From positions 1-33,744 of the forward strand of contig JAHYJI010000013.1 of the NCBI GenBank assembly GCA_019429145.1: DNA of 33,744 nucleotides, read 5' to 3'. Each line of letters begins with the position of its first letter. The first letter of the stretch is position 1. A model generated the notes under the pieces. It was not told the DNA's origin and did no database searches. It worked only from the letters and a program-made list of their open reading frames with translations. This stretch comes from Coriobacteriia bacterium (GTDB lineage Bacteria > Actinomycetota > Coriobacteriia > Anaerosomatales > SLCP01). Positions 10,796 through 17,707 of this stretch are shown here, one piece after another. Position numbers and translations under genes: made by a program.

Positions 10796-10829
10796 GTGCA
10801 CGTCATGGCGACTCGGCAAAGGAGCGACG

Positions 10830-11555
10830 TTGATCGAGCTCGTTGATGTAAGCAAACACTTCGGACACCTTAAGGCGTTGCGGCACGTCGATCTCGAGGT
10901 CCCCGCGGGACAGAAGCTCGTCATCATCGGTCCGTCCGGCTCGGGCAAGTCGACGCTCATCCGCTGCGTGAACATGCTCGAGAAGCCCAGTTCGGGCCGG
11001 GTCATCGTGGATGGCGTCGAGCTCACCGCTCTCCGCGCACCCGTGGCCAAGGTCAGGCAGTCGGTCGCCATGGTCTTCCAGTCGTTCAACCTCTACCCGC
11101 ACAAGACCGTGCTCGAGAACGTCGCGCTGGCCCCGATCGTCGTCTGCGGCGTCAAGAAGGAGCAGGCGACCGAGGCGGCCCTAACCTACCTGAAGCGCGT
11201 CGGCCTCAGTGACAAGGCGGACAAGTACCCCGCGCAGCTCTCCGGCGGGCAGCAGCAGCGCGTCGCCATCGCCCGGGCGCTCAACATGCACCCGAAGATC
11301 ATGCTCTTCGACGAACCCACCTCGGCGCTCGACCCGGAGATGATCCAGGAGGTCCTCGAGGTCATCATCGACCTCGCGCAGGGCGGCATCACGATGGTGG
11401 TGGTCACTCACGAGATGGGTTTCGCCAAGGAAGCCGCCGACAGGGTGGTCTTCATGGACGAGGGCCGTATCATCGAGGACGGCACGCCCGAGCACTTCTT
11501 CGAGAACCCTCAGCACGATCGGACGAAGCTGTTTCTCAGTAAGATTCTGCGCTAG
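10830..11555 (+). CDS. Polar amino-acid ABC importer, ATPase subunit (GlnQ-like)
   Basis: 241 residues. The start is TTG 10830 behind AAAGGAG (10818-10824), giving [12 protein letters not shown], which matches the family N-terminus; the upstream open frame is leader sequence. Walker A GPSGSGKS (34-41), Q-loop Gln84, LSGGQ (137-141), Walker [13 protein letters not shown] (Asp161, Glu162) and H-loop VVTHEMGF. It energises uptake of amino acids captured by the lipoprotein encoded next. The order ATPase, binding protein, permease, permease is complete for a type I importer with two different permeases. Confidence 0.93.
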   Translation: MIELVDVSKHFGHLKALRHVDLEVPAGQKLVIIGPSGSGKSTLIRCVNMLEKPSSGRVIVDGVELTALRAPVAKVRQSVAMVFQSFNLYPHKTVLENVALAPIVVCGVKKEQATEAALTYLKRVGLSDKADKYPAQLSGGQQQRVAIARALNMHPKIMLFDEPTSALDPEMIQEVLEVIIDLAQGGITMVVVTHEMGFAKEAADRVVFMDEGRIIEDGTPEHFFENPQHDRTKLFLSKILR

Positions 11556-11583
11556 GCACTATGCGTGGATTGCCAGGCTGGTC

Positions 11584-11654
11584 GAGGTCGATCGTGACCT
11601 CTCGTGCACCGCACGTACTGTCAGCACCACCGTGTGTCCCGGGCCCGTCCCGGG
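11584..11654 (+). other. Three small hairpins between importer ATPase and binding-protein genes
   Basis: Within the 115-base spacer: GAGGTC/GACCTC (11584-11589 with 11596-11601), CGTGC/GCACG (11603-11607 with 11611-11615) and CCCGGG/CCCGGG (11638-11643 with 11649-11654). Stems are 5-6 bp with loops of 3-6 bases. They could shield the highly used binding-protein message from 5' decay, or include a second promoter that I cannot recognise. Confidence 0.35.
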
Positions 11655-11670
11655 GGGAGAAGGAGGAAGT

Positions 11671-12504
11671 ATGAGAAAGTCAGTATGGTTGATGTTGCTC
11701 GTCATCGTGCTCGCACTGGGCACGCTGGGCCTCGCCGGTTGCGGCGGAGCCGACGAGCCGGCCGACGACGAGACGCCTGACGCCGTCAGCGATCTGCCCG
11801 CCGGTGTGCAGGAGATCGTCGACAGTGGCAAACTGCGCGTGGGCGTCAAGGCCGACGTGCCCAACTTCGGTCTGCAGGATGCGGCTAGCGGTGAGTTCTC
11901 GGGCATGGAGATCGACCTTGCCTACGAGCTTGCCGAGCGCATGGGTCTGAGCAAGGACGCCGTCGAGTTCGAAGCGGTCACCGCCAAGACCCGTGGTCCG
12001 CTGCTCGACAACGGCCAGCTCGATGTGGTCATCGCGACCTTCACCATCAACGACGAGCGCAAAGAGCAGTGGAACTTCTCACAGCCGTACTACCAGGACG
12101 AGGTTGGCCTGCTCGTGAAGTCGGAGAACGGCTTCACCGGACTGGCCGATCTTGACGGCAAGCGCATCGGTGTCGCACAGGGCGCCACCACCGCCGACGC
12201 CGTGCAGGTCGAGGCCGACGCCGCCGACATCTCGGTCGAGTTTCTCGAGTTCGCGACCTACCCCGAGATCAACGCCGCGCTGGAGTCCGGTCGCGTCGAC
12301 GCGTTCTCCGTCGACAAGTCGATCCTCTCCGGCTACGTGACCGACGACTCGGAGATCCTGCCCGACGGCTTCGCGCCGCAGGACTACGGTGCAGCGATGA
12401 AGAAGGGCAACGACGATCTCACCAGCTTCTTCGATGACATGCTTGACGACATGCGTGCCAGCGGTGCGCTCGACGAGCTATTCGAGAAGTGGAACCTGCT
12501 CTGA
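11671..12504 (+). CDS. Aspartate/glutamate-type ABC substrate-binding lipoprotein (PEB1a-like)
   Basis: 277 residues from ATG 11671, behind GGAGGAAG; upstream in-frame codons are not part of it. A lipoprotein signal ends in LAGC (Cys about residue 25), followed by an acidic Gly/Asp linker. The rest is a family 3 solute-binding protein. Several stretches closely recall Campylobacter PEB1a, an aspartate/glutamate binder: AKTRGPLLDNGQLD, VIATFTINDERK, NFSQPYYQD, and RVDAFSVDKSILSGYV followed by SEILPDGF. The ligand assignment rests on that remembered similarity. The protein is tethered to the outer face of the membrane and delivers substrate to the two permeases. A perfect hairpin begins at its stop codon. 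Confidence 0.92.
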   Translation: MRKSVWLMLLVIVLALGTLGLAGCGGADEPADDETPDAVSDLPAGVQEIVDSGKLRVGVKADVPNFGLQDAASGEFSGMEIDLAYELAERMGLSKDAVEFEAVTAKTRGPLLDNGQLDVVIATFTINDERKEQWNFSQPYYQDEVGLLVKSENGFTGLADLDGKRIGVAQGATTADAVQVEADAADISVEFLEFATYPEINAALESGRVDAFSVDKSILSGYVTDDSEILPDGFAPQDYGAAMKKGNDDLTSFFDDMLDDMRASGALDELFEKWNLL

Positions 12505-12518
12505 TCGCTTGCGATCAG
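12501..12518 (+). terminator. Intercistronic hairpin at the stop of the first binding-protein gene
   Basis: CTGATCGC TT GCGATCAG, a perfect 8+8 palindrome that includes the TGA stop (12502-12504). It ends 12 bases before the permease start. With no T run it is more likely an mRNA-stabilising or partial-termination element that favours binding-protein expression than a full stop. Confidence 0.5.
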
Positions 12519-12530
12519 ACGTAGCCAGGC

Positions 12531-13238
12531 ATGTCTGACCTGATCGCGAACATAGGCTTCCTGCAACAGGGACCGTTTGCCATCCCTCGCTGGGAAGCGT
12601 TGTTCTCGAACATCGACCTGCTCTGGCAGGGGACGATCGTCACGCTGATCGTGGCGTCCCTAGGACTGGCGCTCGCGCTGGTCCTAGGGACCGTCCTCGG
12701 CGTGATGGCGGCTTCTCACTGGCGTATCCCGCGTGCGTTCGCGCGGGCCTACGTCGAGTTCTACCAGAACACCCCGCTCCTCATTCAGGTGTTCATGATC
12801 TTCAACGCGCTTCCGATGCTCTTCTCGGGGCTGTTCATCCCGGTCATCACCATCGGCATCCTCGGTGTCGGGATGTACCACGGCGCGTACATCTCCGAGG
12901 TGGTGAGGGCGGGCATCCAGTCGATCGGACGGGGCCAGCTCGAGGCCGCCCTGTCGCAGGGTTTCACCTACATCGGGGCGATGCGCTACATCATCATCCC
13001 GCAGGCTATGCGCATCGTGCTGCCTCCGCTGACCAACCAGGCAGTCAGTCTCATCAAGAACACGTCGGTCATCGCGATCATCGCCGGTGGCGACTTGATG
13101 TACGCCGGTGACGCGTTCGCCGGACGCTTCGGCCACTACGGTCCGACCTACGTGGTCGTCGGACTCGGGTACTTCCTGATGTGCTTCCCGCTCGCCATGC
13201 TGGCGCGGCGCCTCGAGGACCGGACGAGGGTGCTGTAG
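12531..13238 (+). CDS. Amino-acid ABC importer permease 1 (HisM/GlnP-like)
   Basis: 235 residues from ATG 12531; only a weak CCAGG site precedes it, consistent with lower expression than the binding protein. Hydrophobic helices begin at ~33 (GTIVTLIVASLGLALALVLG) and the protein carries the His/Glu/Gln-permease motifs: YVEFYQNTPLLIQVF in the first half and the cytoplasmic EAA-like loop EAALSQGFTYIGAMRYIIIP with PPLTNQ. It forms half of the transmembrane channel. Its TAG stop overlaps the GTG of permease 2 by one base. Confidence 0.92.
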   Translation: MSDLIANIGFLQQGPFAIPRWEALFSNIDLLWQGTIVTLIVASLGLALALVLGTVLGVMAASHWRIPRAFARAYVEFYQNTPLLIQVFMIFNALPMLFSGLFIPVITIGILGVGMYHGAYISEVVRAGIQSIGRGQLEAALSQGFTYIGAMRYIIIPQAMRIVLPPLTNQAVSLIKNTSVIAIIAGGDLMYAGDAFAGRFGHYGPTYVVVGLGYFLMCFPLAMLARRLEDRTRVL

Positions 13239-13924
13239 TGGAAGCGATCATGAACACGCCCGTCGTGATGATGCTCCGCGATCCGGTCCTCTACCTCGGT
13301 CTCGGACGGGGCTTGATGCTGACGCTGCAGATCGCGGTGCTCTCCATCGTGCTCAGCTTCGGGTTCGGCACCGTCCTCGGCGCGATGCGCTACTCGGGAG
13401 TGCCGGGCATCAAGCACATTGCCGCCAGCTACGTCGAGACCGTCCGCAACCTGCCCACGCTGCTGCTCATCCTCGTGAGCTACTTCGTGCTGGGGCTGCC
13501 GGCGATGTGGGCCGCGACGATCGGGCTGACCATCTACACCTCGGCCATCATCGCCGAGGTAATCCGTGGAGGGCTCAACTCGGTCCCGACCGGTCAGTGG
13601 GAAGCGGCGCGCTCGCAGGGCTTCTCGTTCCTGCAGTCGATGCGCTACATCGTGCTGCCGCCCGCGGTCGTCAAGATGATCCCGCCGATCGTCTCGCAGT
13701 TCGTCACCGTCATCAAAGACTCGTCGTTTGCGATGGCCATCGGTGCGTACGAGCTGATGTTCAAGGGCACGATCCTCGCGGCCGTCTACTGGAGGCCGTC
13801 GCAGATCATCACGATCTACGTGGTGATCTCGCTCGTCTACTTCACCGTCAACTTCATCATCTCGATGGTCGCCCGCCGCCTCCAGACCAAGCTCTCGGTC
13901 GGTCGCGGCTCGATCGGCGACTGA
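13238..13924 (+). CDS. Amino-acid ABC importer permease 2 (GlnP-like)
   Basis: 228 residues if read from GTG 13238 (TAGTG overlap with permease 1, with GAGGG about seven bases upstream); ATG 13250 is an alternative giving 224 residues. Motifs: YVETVRNLPTLLLILVSYF, the EAA loop EAARSQGFSFLQSMRYIVLP, and FVTVIKDSSF, with about five helices. It is the heteromeric partner of permease 1; the pair faces one ATPase dimer. The UPF0114 gene starts 12 bases downstream. Confidence 0.9.
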   Translation: MEAIMNTPVVMMLRDPVLYLGLGRGLMLTLQIAVLSIVLSFGFGTVLGAMRYSGVPGIKHIAASYVETVRNLPTLLLILVSYFVLGLPAMWAATIGLTIYTSAIIAEVIRGGLNSVPTGQWEAARSQGFSFLQSMRYIVLPPAVVKMIPPIVSQFVTVIKDSSFAMAIGAYELMFKGTILAAVYWRPSQIITIYVVISLVYFTVNFIISMVARRLQTKLSVGRGSIGD

Positions 13925-13936
13925 GGAGGTTCTCGC

Positions 13937-14422
13937 GTGAGCGACCAGCCGAGCGGACCAAGCGGGTTCTCCCAGAAGATCCCGATGTATACACGCTTCG
14001 TGATCGCGATCCCGGTACTTGGCCTCTTCGCGAGCGCGGTCACGCTGACCGTCATGGCGGCGGTCGAGACTGCCAAGATCATCGGACACGCGGTGGTTGG
14101 CGAGCTGCTCAAGAAGGACGCCGTGCTGGAGTTCATCGAGCTTGCCGACGTCTTCCTGCTCGCTACCGTCCTCTACATCATGTCGCTCGGCCTGTACGAG
14201 CTGTTCATCGACGACTCGGCTCCTCTGCCCGACTGGCTGACCATCCACTCGCTGGACGATCTGAAGGTCAAGCTGGTCGGCGTTATCGCAGTGGTGCTGG
14301 CGGTCTCCTTCCTCGGCTCGGTCATCAAGGGTATCGAGCCGCAGGCGCTCGCGTATCAGGGAGTCGGGATCGCGGCGGTGGTCGCGGCGATGGGCTACTT
14401 CCTCGGGAGCTCGAAGCACTAG
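13937..14422 (+). CDS. UPF0114 (YqhA-type) membrane protein
   Basis: 161 residues from GTG 13937, behind GAGGAGGT. There are four hydrophobic segments (about 20-43, 62-84, 109-130, 138-155). The central run LYIMSLGLYELFIDD and LPDWLTIHSLDDLKVKL are hallmarks of UPF0114, a family of unknown function. Spacing of 12 bases from permease 2 puts it in the importer operon, which raises the possibility of an ion- or proton-linked role in amino-acid uptake; this is speculation. Confidence 0.85.
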   Translation: MSDQPSGPSGFSQKIPMYTRFVIAIPVLGLFASAVTLTVMAAVETAKIIGHAVVGELLKKDAVLEFIELADVFLLATVLYIMSLGLYELFIDDSAPLPDWLTIHSLDDLKVKLVGVIAVVLAVSFLGSVIKGIEPQALAYQGVGIAAVVAAMGYFLGSSKH

Positions 14423-14432
14423 GCGCGTCCGG

Positions 14433-14615
14433 CTACTTTCCGGCGGCCTCGAGTTGCTCGATCACGTGCTCCAGAACGGCCTTCTCTCTCTTGAGTCCCG
14501 CGCGGAAGTCCCCGCTGTCCGTGTCGCAGATCTCCATCCGGACGTCTGAGAGCAACAGCTCCAGGCTCTGTTTGAGGAGCGAGGCTTCCTCCTCACTCAG
14601 TTTCACGGCGATCAT
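14433..14615 (-). CDS. Small helical acidic protein, unknown function
   Basis: 60 residues. On the minus strand the ATG (complement of 14613-14615) follows GGAGGGAGGGG with good spacing, which makes it a believable gene despite its size. The sequence is soluble, charged and almost entirely helix-forming (LSEEEASLLKQSLELLLSDV, EKAVLEHVIEQLEAA), compatible with a coiled-coil hairpin. It is divergent from the PlsY-like operon and convergent with the UPF0114 gene. No family recognised. Confidence 0.62.
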   Translation of the reverse strand: MIAVKLSEEEASLLKQSLELLLSDVRMEICDTDSGDFRAGLKREKAVLEHVIEQLEAAGK

Positions 14616-14687
14616 GGCGAACCCCTCCCTCCAGAGTGAAGATTCCCGGGAGGCGAGACTTCTCTCGCATGTGCGGGGCAGTGACGC

Positions 14688-14693
14688 TAAGAT
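14688..14693 (+). promoter_or_regulatory. -10 box of the five-gene operon, leaderless start
   Basis: TAAGAT ends six bases before ATG 14700, where no Shine-Dalgarno can be found. A start point at about 14700 would give a leaderless mRNA. The -35 is not clear (CTCGCA at 18-base spacing is poor). Confidence 0.42.
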
Positions 14694-14699
14694 GCGTTC

Positions 14700-15311
14700 A
14701 TGATAGAAACTCCGTATTCCGGCGTCGCGTGGGTGCTCTCATTGGCCGTGGCAGCCGCGGTGGGAAGCGTGCCTTTCACCGTCCTCGTTCCGCGGGCGTT
14801 GGGACACGATGACCCCAGGACCAGCGGCTCTGGCACGCCAGGCGTCGCCAACGTTGCGATGTCTGTGGGATACGGCGCTGGTGTCGCCGTAGCGCTTCTG
14901 GAGGGGGCCAAGGGTGTGATCGCGGTGCTGCTTCCGCGGGCGTTCGGACTCCCGTTCGAGGCGCAGGCGGCATCCCTCTTTGCCGCGGTGGTGATGACGG
15001 CGCACTCGCCGTTCCTACGCTTCCGCGGCGGGCATGCGCGGACGCCGGGCATCTGGGGCCTCCTCGCCGCGCAGCCGCTCGTGCTTCCGGTGCTCGCTGC
15101 AACGTACGGTGCGACACTCGCGGTGGCCCGCTCCGCACAGAGAGCCGATGTGGCGACCCTGCTCGCCATCGGGCCTGCTCTCGGACTTGCGACCCGGTCG
15201 GTGAGCGGCCTGGTGGCCGGCGCGTGTTTCTCGGCCTTTTACCTGTGGCGCAAGAGTATTCTGGGCAGCGATGCGCAGCACTACCGGATCTTCGGGGAGC
15301 TGACGGACTGA
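14700..15311 (+). CDS. Divergent PlsY-like membrane acyltransferase homologue, copy 1
   Basis: 203 residues from ATG 14700. Hydrophobic throughout with about five or six helices. The three PlsY motifs can be followed in diverged form: GSVPF (usual GSIPF), GSGTPGVANVAMSVG (usual GSGNxGATNxxR), LLEGAKG (usual LDxxKG) and HSPFLRFRGGHARTPG (usual GHxFPxFLxFKGGKGVAT). PlsY moves an acyl group from acyl-phosphate to glycerol-3-phosphate. Here Asn becomes Thr in GSGN, and the Lys of GGKG becomes His, so the donor, acceptor or activity may differ. It is the first gene of the operon; its TGA overlaps the ATG of the PEP-utilising enzyme by one base. Confidence 0.72.
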   Translation: MIETPYSGVAWVLSLAVAAAVGSVPFTVLVPRALGHDDPRTSGSGTPGVANVAMSVGYGAGVAVALLEGAKGVIAVLLPRAFGLPFEAQAASLFAAVVMTAHSPFLRFRGGHARTPGIWGLLAAQPLVLPVLAATYGATLAVARSAQRADVATLLAIGPALGLATRSVSGLVAGACFSAFYLWRKSILGSDAQHYRIFGELTD

Positions 15312-17707
15312 TGCGCTTCTTGCGGGCTACGTCGGCAGAAGCCGCGCGAGTGGGTGGCAAGGCCGCAAGCCTCGAACGTGCCCGTGATGCAGGTCTGCCC
15401 GTCCCGGCCTTCGCCGTGCTCGGACCCGAGGAAGTGCGTGTGCTCGTGGAGGGCGACCCGGGCGATGAGCGCACGCTCCGCGCTCGCGAACTGGTTGCAG
15501 CCTCGCTCGAGTCACTCGGTGATGCTTGTGTCGCGGTGCGCTCGTCGGGAGTGGGCGAGGACGGTGAGGCGTCGTTCGCGGGGCAGTTGCACTCGGTCGT
15601 CGGCGTTTCAGGCCTCGATGAGACCATCGATGCCGTGCGCGTCGTTGGCGCGAGTGGCTCGGCTGAGCTGGTTCGTGCGTACGGTGCGAGCATGGGCGTC
15701 GAGCTCGGAGCGGTCTCCGTCGTCCTGCAGCGCTTCATCGAGACAGAGTGGGCGGGCGTTGCGTTCTGCCGCGATCCGGTCACCTATCAGCCCGAGATTG
15801 TCGTCGAGGCGGTGCGCGGTCCGGGCTCGCTCCTCGTCGACGGCAGCACCACGCCGTCGAGGGCCGTGCTGGACCGCGATACACGCGACATCATCGTGCC
15901 TCCGGGACAGAACGCGCCCTCACTTCCACCCGACGTGTTGCGTGCGGTCGGGGACCTTGCGATGCGCACCGAGGAGCTCTTCGGCGCGGCGCAGGACATC
16001 GAGTGGGGATGGGACGGCGGGCGGCTGTGGCTGCTCCAGAGTCGGCCGATGACCGCGCTCGACGGGCTCGAGGTGTACTCGGACACCTTCTCGGCGGAGG
16101 TCTGGCCGGGGGTGATCAAGCCGCTGGTCTTCGATGTGGGCAACCGTTCGGTCAACAACGCCTGGGGACGCCTGCTCACGGCGATCGCAGGACCTGTCGA
16201 CGTTGACTGGCAGCGCATGGCAGGCTGGGCAGCCTCCCGGGCGTACTTCAACGATTCCCTCCTCGGGGACGTCCTGAGCTATGCTGGCCTGCCCGAGAAT
16301 GCGCTGGAGGCCATCGAGCGCGGCGAGCGCCCGCGTCTTCGGGAGGGCTCGGTCGCGCGCATGGTAGCGAGTGCGACACGGCTCGTGGGCTTCGCGCTGG
16401 CCAATCGCACGAGGTTACGCACCGTGGAGCGGGAGGTGCAGTCGCTAAGGGAACGGGCGAGGTCTCTCGCGGCCGGAGCTTCAGATGCCACGGCGGCTGA
16501 GGTGGCGCGCCGCTTCGACGAGCTGCTGGACCTGCTCGAAGACGCCGCGTATCTGAGCGTACTAGCGATGATCGGGATGGGCCTGCGGGGGATGCGAGTC
16601 AAGCTGCTCGCCCGGCTATTGCGTGCCGGGGGCGACGTCAACGCGCTTGCGACCCCTCGCGGGGAGGGGCCGATATCCGAGCTCGACGAGGTGGCCCGGC
16701 ACGTGCACGAGCTTTCCGAGGCCGAGCTCGCCCTGTTTGAGACTACGACCACCGACGAGATACACGAGGTGCTTGACCGCACCGAGGCCGGCCGGCAGGC
16801 CCGTCTGGCGATGGACGCCTTTCTCGAGCACTGGGGTCACGTGGCGACCGTGAACACCGACTTCTCGGCCCCGACGTGGCGCGATGATCCGATGCTGCTC
16901 TGGCGCCTTTCGGTACGAACCAAGAGTGTGCCACGCGTGTCCGATGAAGCCGATCGTGCGCTCGAGCGGACGGGATGGCTGCTGCGCCGTCACGTGATGA
17001 GACTGCGCCGGTCTGTAGTCGCTCGCGACGAGGTCAACGACGCGCTGGCGCTCGTCTACGACGGCTTGCGCGTGACCGCGCGCCGGGCGGGCAACCTGTT
17101 GACTCCATCGGTCATCCCCGCCGCGGACGGTGTGTACTGCCTCACCCTCGACGAGCTGTTCAGCGCGCTGCGCGGTGAGTCCGGACCGCTTCACGATGTC
17201 GTGGAGCAGCGCCAGGCCGCGCTTGTCGCGGACGCCGATGTCTCTCCGCCCCACCGGCTTTGGGGGCTTCGCCTTCCGCCGCGCTGGCGGATGCTCGACG
17301 TGGAGCGTGCTGAGAGCGTTGCGTCCGAGGGCGAGCTGCGCGGAACACCGGCGAGCGCCGGGACGTTTACCGGCACGGCTCGTGTCGTGACCGACTTCGC
17401 CGAGGCGCCGAAGCTGGGTCCGGGCGACGTGCTCGTGATCGCGCATGCGGATGTCGGCTGGACCCCGCTGTTCGGCGTGGTTGGCGCGGTGGTGACCGGG
17501 ACCGGCGGAGGGCTCTCGCATGCCGCGATCGTCGCCCGCGAACGCGGCGTCCCGGCTGTCCTCGGTGTCTCCGATGCGACACTGGCTATCCCGGATCGCT
17601 CCCGCGTATCAGTGGATGGAACTGAAGGGATCGTAAGGGTGCTGAACATCGAGCCCGAAGGAAATGAAAGCCGCTCGGGCAAAGGAGACTCCGTATGGAG
17701 AGCATGA
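15311..17707 (+). CDS. PEP-synthase/rifampin-phosphotransferase-like phosphotransferase
   Basis: 798 residues from ATG 15311. Residues ~1-310 form the PEP/pyruvate-binding ATP-grasp domain: GGKAASLERARDAGLPVP near the start, AVRSSGVGEDGEASFAGQ, then CRDPVT and DIEWGWDGGRLWLLQSRPMT. Residues ~315-690 are a long, mainly helical central domain of unassigned specificity. Residues ~695-785 are the swivelling PEP-utilising domain with the phospho-His motif TGGGLSHAAIVARERGVPA (catalytic His737). This three-part layout is that of rifampin phosphotransferase and other ATP-dependent dikinases, in which ATP phosphorylates the His, which then phosphorylates the substrate held by the central domain. PEP synthase itself lacks this kind of central insert. 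The 3' end overlaps the chelatase-like gene by 13 bases. Substrate unknown; an alcohol or lipid-like hydroxyl is plausible from the neighbours. Confidence 0.82.
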   Translation: MRFLRATSAEAARVGGKAASLERARDAGLPVPAFAVLGPEEVRVLVEGDPGDERTLRARELVAASLESLGDACVAVRSSGVGEDGEASFAGQLHSVVGVSGLDETIDAVRVVGASGSAELVRAYGASMGVELGAVSVVLQRFIETEWAGVAFCRDPVTYQPEIVVEAVRGPGSLLVDGSTTPSRAVLDRDTRDIIVPPGQNAPSLPPDVLRAVGDLAMRTEELFGAAQDIEWGWDGGRLWLLQSRPMTALDGLEVYSDTFSAEVWPGVIKPLVFDVGNRSVNNAWGRLLTAIAGPVDVDWQRMAGWAASRAYFNDSLLGDVLSYAGLPENALEAIERGERPRLREGSVARMVASATRLVGFALANRTRLRTVEREVQSLRERARSLAAGASDATAAEVARRFDELLDLLEDAAYLSVLAMIGMGLRGMRVKLLARLLRAGGDVNALATPRGEGPISELDEVARHVHELSEAELALFETTTTDEIHEVLDRTEAGRQARLAMDAFLEHWGHVATVNTDFSAPTWRDDPMLLWRLSVRTKSVPRVSDEADRALERTGWLLRRHVMRLRRSVVARDEVNDALALVYDGLRVTARRAGNLLTPSVIPAADGVYCLTLDELFSALRGESGPLHDVVEQRQAALVADADVSPPHRLWGLRLPPRWRMLDVERAESVASEGELRGTPASAGTFTGTARVVTDFAEAPKLGPGDVLVIAHADVGWTPLFGVVGAVVTGTGGGLSHAAIVARERGVPAVLGVSDATLAIPDRSRVSVDGTEGIVRVLNIEPEGNESRSGKGDSVWRA

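Noticed and set aside
8986-10806. 606-codon open frame on the minus strand opposite the ABC permease.
   Set aside because: Composition is Arg/His/Glu/Gly low-complexity, typical of the reverse of a high-GC gene. The plus strand has a coherent 12-helix permease.
13148-14419. 423-codon minus-strand frame opposite permease 2 and the UPF0114 gene.
   Set aside because: Asp/Arg/His-rich shadow; both plus-strand genes have strong motifs and ribosome sites.
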